The position numbers and the translations under genes were made by a program. Positions 60,953-64,000 of a DNA stretch of 64,000 bases are shown here, piece after piece. Source of the stretch: Legionella sp. PATHC032 (GTDB taxonomy: Bacteria > Pseudomonadota > Gammaproteobacteria > Legionellales > Legionellaceae); NCBI RefSeq assembly GCF_026191185.1, contig NZ_JAPHOV010000001.1, positions 2,847,001 to 2,911,000 of the forward strand. Direction: 5' to 3'. Every line of letters starts with the position of its first letter. Within the stretch, counting starts at the first letter, position 1. The notes under the pieces are model-generated. The model was not told the origin of the DNA and made no database searches. It saw nothing but the letters and a program-made list of their open reading frames with translations.

Positions 60953-61804
60953 TTAACCCAATGTTTGTAAAGGGCGCAACTGAATGTTTTTATTTTCATC
61001 AATCAGTATCATATGTTGTGGTGGCACATCTTCCCATCCTTCATCCAAATCATTTAGCCTTTCAGATGAAACAACAACGTAAGCTGGATTACCTTCTTCT
61101 TTTATCCATAAACCTTGAGTAGATAATACATACCCAATCAGATAATGCAGCGTCAAAGGTTTTTTCTTCTCATGGCTGCAATAGCGGGTAGCGATAATCT
61201 TTTTACCATTTGTAAGGCAAATATTAAAATAGGAAGGTCCACTACGACCAAATTGTCCTATTACTTCCAATATCTTGTTAATAGTTTCTTGCAACACATC
61301 AGCAGCCACCGATAATTGATTAATATCTCTTCCTTTTGCTAATTGCAAAAACAAACCAAACAAATGTTCCGAGTCTGTTTGGCCTTTAACCCAATGGTAA
61401 ATATCATCATCTAATAAATGCCTTATATGCCTTTTCACATCAATAAAATCATTAATTTCCCCATTATGCATTAACATCCAGTCACCATAAATAAAGGGAT
61501 GGCAGTTGTAATTGGTTACTCCTCCCGCACTGGCAGATCGAACATGGGCAAAAAAGCAAGGAGACTGAATTTTTGCTGTTAAATGCAAAAGATTTCTATC
61601 GTTCCAGGCTGGATAAACGGAGGTAAACAAAGCAGGATCAGAGCTAACTTCCGGTGAATACCATCCCAAACCAAAACCATCTCCATTGGTTCGATATTTG
61701 GTTTCGCGTGCATGCAGACTCTGCATGATGATTGAATTCTTAGGTCTTACCAACACATTTTCCAATAGCGTAGGGCGTCCCAAATAAGCAACGAATCGAC
61801 ACAT
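60953..61804 (-). CDS. Class II glutamine amidotransferase (YafJ-like)
   Basis: A 283-residue enzyme. The start must be the ATG at 61804, giving Met-Cys-Arg (MCRFVAYLG): after Met removal the N-terminal Cys is the class II nucleophile; GGAGG sits six bases upstream. NGDGFGLGWYS, FAHVRSASAGGVTNYNCHPF and MLMHNGEINDF complete the Ntn glutaminase. Unlike purF or glmS there is no synthase domain, so this is the YafJ/DUG3-like stand-alone type, perhaps acting on gamma-glutamyl compounds. It precedes pepO by about 150 bp. Confidence 0.9.
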   Translation of the reverse strand: MCRFVAYLGRPTLLENVLVRPKNSIIMQSLHARETKYRTNGDGFGLGWYSPEVSSDPALFTSVYPAWNDRNLLHLTAKIQSPCFFAHVRSASAGGVTNYNCHPFIYGDWMLMHNGEINDFIDVKRHIRHLLDDDIYHWVKGQTDSEHLFGLFLQLAKGRDINQLSVAADVLQETINKILEVIGQFGRSGPSYFNICLTNGKKIIATRYCSHEKKKPLTLHYLIGYVLSTQGLWIKEEGNPAYVVVSSERLNDLDEGWEDVPPQHMILIDENKNIQLRPLQTLG

Positions 61805-61957
61805 AACAGCCTCCCTCATTGAGTGATTCGAATAGCAACCTCTAATTAATTAACTAACTTCCAACTTTCTATTACTCATATCCCTAAATCTGTAATCCAT
61901 TCGGCTGTCATTGCACGTTTTTATAAGGTACCCGGAATCGCTGCAAATCAACTCACT

Positions 61958-63994
61958 TTACCATATGATGCAACGATTCTTACTTATCATAGGGCTACCA
62001 TTTGGAATATTAAATGCCTCTTGAAATTGAGGGATATTGGCCAAGCTACCATTGACTCTGTATACAGCAGGCGGATGTGGATCTGTTGTCACTTGATTAC
62101 GAAGTTGCTCCGGCCTGACATTCATCGCCCAAACATGAGCTGCTCCCAAGAAAAATTGTTGATCAGGGGTAATTCCCTCTATGGTTTTGGCATTCTTGTA
62201 CTCATTTGACCGCTGAAACGCTTTATAAGCCAAGATCATTCCGCCTAAATCTGCGGTTGCTTCACCGACAACCAATTGTCCTTGTACATGCAGATCACCA
62301 TCTACGACATATTTTGAGAACTGCTCAGCAATGCATTGCGTCGCTTTCTTGAATTTTGATAAATCATTAGGAGCCCACCAATTCTTCAAATTTCCGTAAC
62401 CATCAAATTGAGCACCTTGATCATCAAATCCATGAGTCATTTCATGACCTATAACATACCCTATTGCTCCATAATTTATGGCAGCCGGCGCCTTTGGATC
62501 AAAAAAAGGAGATTGCAATATACCCGCCGGTATATTGAGGTTATTCATTGATGGATCATAATAGGCGTTGATAGTTTGAGGTGTCATCGCCCATTCACTT
62601 CTATCTACGGGCTTACCAATTTTATCGAGATCGCGATTGATCAGGAATTCGTTTGCTCGGATAACATTCAATACGTAGGGGCCACGATCTATTTTCAAGC
62701 TGGAATAATCCCACCATTTGGATGGATAACCAACTCGGTCTTCCATTAAATCCAGTTTTTTCAATGCGGCATCACGTGTCTTGGGCGACATCCAGCTTAA
62801 AGTTTTTATATCTTCTTGTAGTACAGTTCTGATATTTTTTAATATATCCAAGACCTTTTGTTTGGATTCTGGAGAAAAATACTTCTCTACATACAATTCT
62901 CCAATTGCAAATCCCAATGCAGCATTTTCAGTGTTCACGACTCGTTTCCACCTTGGCAATAGTTTTTGTGTGCCAGTTAATGCAGAAACCATCTTAAAAT
63001 TCTGATCAACAAAGGGTTTGGACAAGTAGGGAGCGAATGCATCTATCAAATGCCAGCGTAGATAAATTTTCCATTCATCCAAGCTAACGGACTGCAATAA
63101 CTCATTCATCGTTTTGAAAAAACCAGGCATAGCAAAATTGATCTTTTTAATTTCGCCCTGCCCCCTGGCAATCAAGTATTGAGACCAAGAAAAGTTAGGA
63201 GTCATTTTATCCAATTCAGCAATGGTCATCATATGATAAATGGCGTGTGGATCACGTTGCTCGACTTGTGACATGGATGCTTTAGCCAATTGAGTTTCAA
63301 TATCCATTACAGTTTTAGCTTCTTTTGCCGCCATTTCAGAACTATCGCCCAATAGCTCAAACATTTTAGTAAGATGGTTAACGTAAGCCTCTCTTACCTG
63401 TTTAAATTTAGCTTCTTTTTTAAGATAATAATCTCTGTCTGGAAGCCCCAATCCTCCTTGCATAACAGCACCTATCATGGAGGTACTGTCCTTAAAATCT
63501 TGCATGCTGCCAAAATTAAACAAGGCCCCTACACCTATTTTGTGCAGGCGAACAATTTCAGCCTGTAAATCGTTCTGATTCTTCATTGCCTCTATTTTAG
63601 TGAATTCTGGTTGCAAAGGCGTGATGCCTGATTTATTAATACTATCAACATCCATTCCACTAAAATAAAAATCCCCTACTTTCTGCTCAATACTTCCGGC
63701 TTTGGCGTGAATATTCTTCGATGCGTTGATTAACATCTGATGAATAATATTTTGTACTTTCTCATTAACGACATGAAAGCTTCCCCAGGAAGCATAGTCA
63801 GCTGGTATTGGGTTATCTTTTTTCCAATTGCCATTAGCATAGGTATAAAAATCCACAGCAGGTGATACAGTGGTATCACGCCAGTCAAGATGAAGAAGAT
63901 CGTTTGTATTATTATTTGAGAGGTTGGAATGCGAAGAAAATAGCGTAAAACTGGATAACATCGTAAAAATACATGTTGCAATTTTTAATTTCAT
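61958..63994 (-). CDS. pepO: M13 (neprilysin/PepO-like) metallopeptidase
   Basis: A 678-residue exported zinc metallopeptidase. Signal peptide with core IATCIFTMLSSFTLFSS, then the M13 N-terminal domain (DFYTYANGNWKKDNPIPAD) and the C-terminal catalytic domain with ANxYY-like NAYYDPSMNNLNIPAGIL, the zinc site VIGHEMTHGFDDQGAQFD (HExxH) and GEATADLGG (third ligand Glu). It ends KNRCIIW, matching the conserved CxxW tail of neprilysins. It likely degrades oligopeptides in the periplasm or outside. The start codon lies 7 bp from the window end, so upstream signals are not visible. Confidence 0.93.
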   Translation of the reverse strand: MKLKIATCIFTMLSSFTLFSSHSNLSNNNTNDLLHLDWRDTTVSPAVDFYTYANGNWKKDNPIPADYASWGSFHVVNEKVQNIIHQMLINASKNIHAKAGSIEQKVGDFYFSGMDVDSINKSGITPLQPEFTKIEAMKNQNDLQAEIVRLHKIGVGALFNFGSMQDFKDSTSMIGAVMQGGLGLPDRDYYLKKEAKFKQVREAYVNHLTKMFELLGDSSEMAAKEAKTVMDIETQLAKASMSQVEQRDPHAIYHMMTIAELDKMTPNFSWSQYLIARGQGEIKKINFAMPGFFKTMNELLQSVSLDEWKIYLRWHLIDAFAPYLSKPFVDQNFKMVSALTGTQKLLPRWKRVVNTENAALGFAIGELYVEKYFSPESKQKVLDILKNIRTVLQEDIKTLSWMSPKTRDAALKKLDLMEDRVGYPSKWWDYSSLKIDRGPYVLNVIRANEFLINRDLDKIGKPVDRSEWAMTPQTINAYYDPSMNNLNIPAGILQSPFFDPKAPAAINYGAIGYVIGHEMTHGFDDQGAQFDGYGNLKNWWAPNDLSKFKKATQCIAEQFSKYVVDGDLHVQGQLVVGEATADLGGMILAYKAFQRSNEYKNAKTIEGITPDQQFFLGAAHVWAMNVRPEQLRNQVTTDPHPPAVYRVNGSLANIPQFQEAFNIPNGSPMISKNRCIIW

Positions 63995-64000
63995 CCTGAT

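Noticed and set aside
1..64000. CRISPR array, rRNA operon, riboswitch
   Set aside because: No regularly spaced repeats, no rRNA-like stretches and no recognised riboswitch consensus were seen.

Overview
The window is a chromosomal segment of a gamma-proteobacterium that I assign to Legionella pneumophila. Low G+C content and gene content both point there. The anchor is a 912-residue protein at 34460-37198 that carries a CX5R phosphatase motif exactly at Cys645, as in the Dot/Icm effector SidF. Around it lie the neighbours expected for that locus: a VanX-like dipeptidase, a papain-like protease, a GDSL lipase, the sphingomyelinase-like LegS1, PBP4, ParB, a Ceg33-type gene and an Lpg2603-type kinase. 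Locus names come from memory of gene order and were not checked against a database.

Layout. 0-2.4 kb: the end of a truncated haemoglobin gene overlapping a 2Fe-2S/FAD/NAD reductase, then an ACMSD-like amidohydrolase. 2.5-9.3 kb: six or seven minus-strand orphan genes around mscL. Four of them show residue patterns of enzyme folds that toxins and effectors often use: a clan CE Cys protease or acetyltransferase, a ChaN/PMT-C-like fold, a CheD/CNF-like deamidase, and a clan CD (CPD-like) Cys peptidase. This is my best candidate for an undescribed effector cluster. 9.7-19.3 kb: EAL protein, MltA, CsaA, an AraC regulator, secreted and membrane proteins, and an organophosphate-type MFS transporter.

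19.3-26.1 kb is an accessory region ending at the 3' end of a tRNA-Pro(GGG). It holds a J-domain protein with an internal duplication, a REP-associated transposase relic, RlpA, an E-block effector candidate between inverted copies of a palindromic repeat, an AbiE type IV toxin-antitoxin pair whose toxin is cut by a single in-frame TAG, the likely AbiEi operator palindrome, and a 544-bp ISL3-family deletion derivative with both ends.

26.2-33.9 kb: DUF488, two small effector-like genes, glutaryl-CoA dehydrogenase overlapping a fused alpha-beta 2-oxoacid dehydrogenase E1, and FliK-like/FlhB-like genes. 33.9-46.2 kb is the effector-rich stretch (sidF to ceg33). sidF, the dipeptidase and the papain-like gene sit between two direct 122-bp copies of a MITE-like palindrome. 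PmrA-type tandem boxes precede ceg33 and probably sidF. 46.2-54.8 kb is the conserved housekeeping block def-fmt-rsmB, divergent from LysM-dprA-smg-topA. 54.8-64 kb: an OafA-like acyltransferase, a PH-domain protein, a DciA-like protein, the atypical effector kinase, an alpha/beta hydrolase, a class II amidotransferase and an M13 metallopeptidase.

Three further palindromic repeat families fill most of the longer intergenic gaps. No CRISPR array, rRNA or intact prophage was seen.
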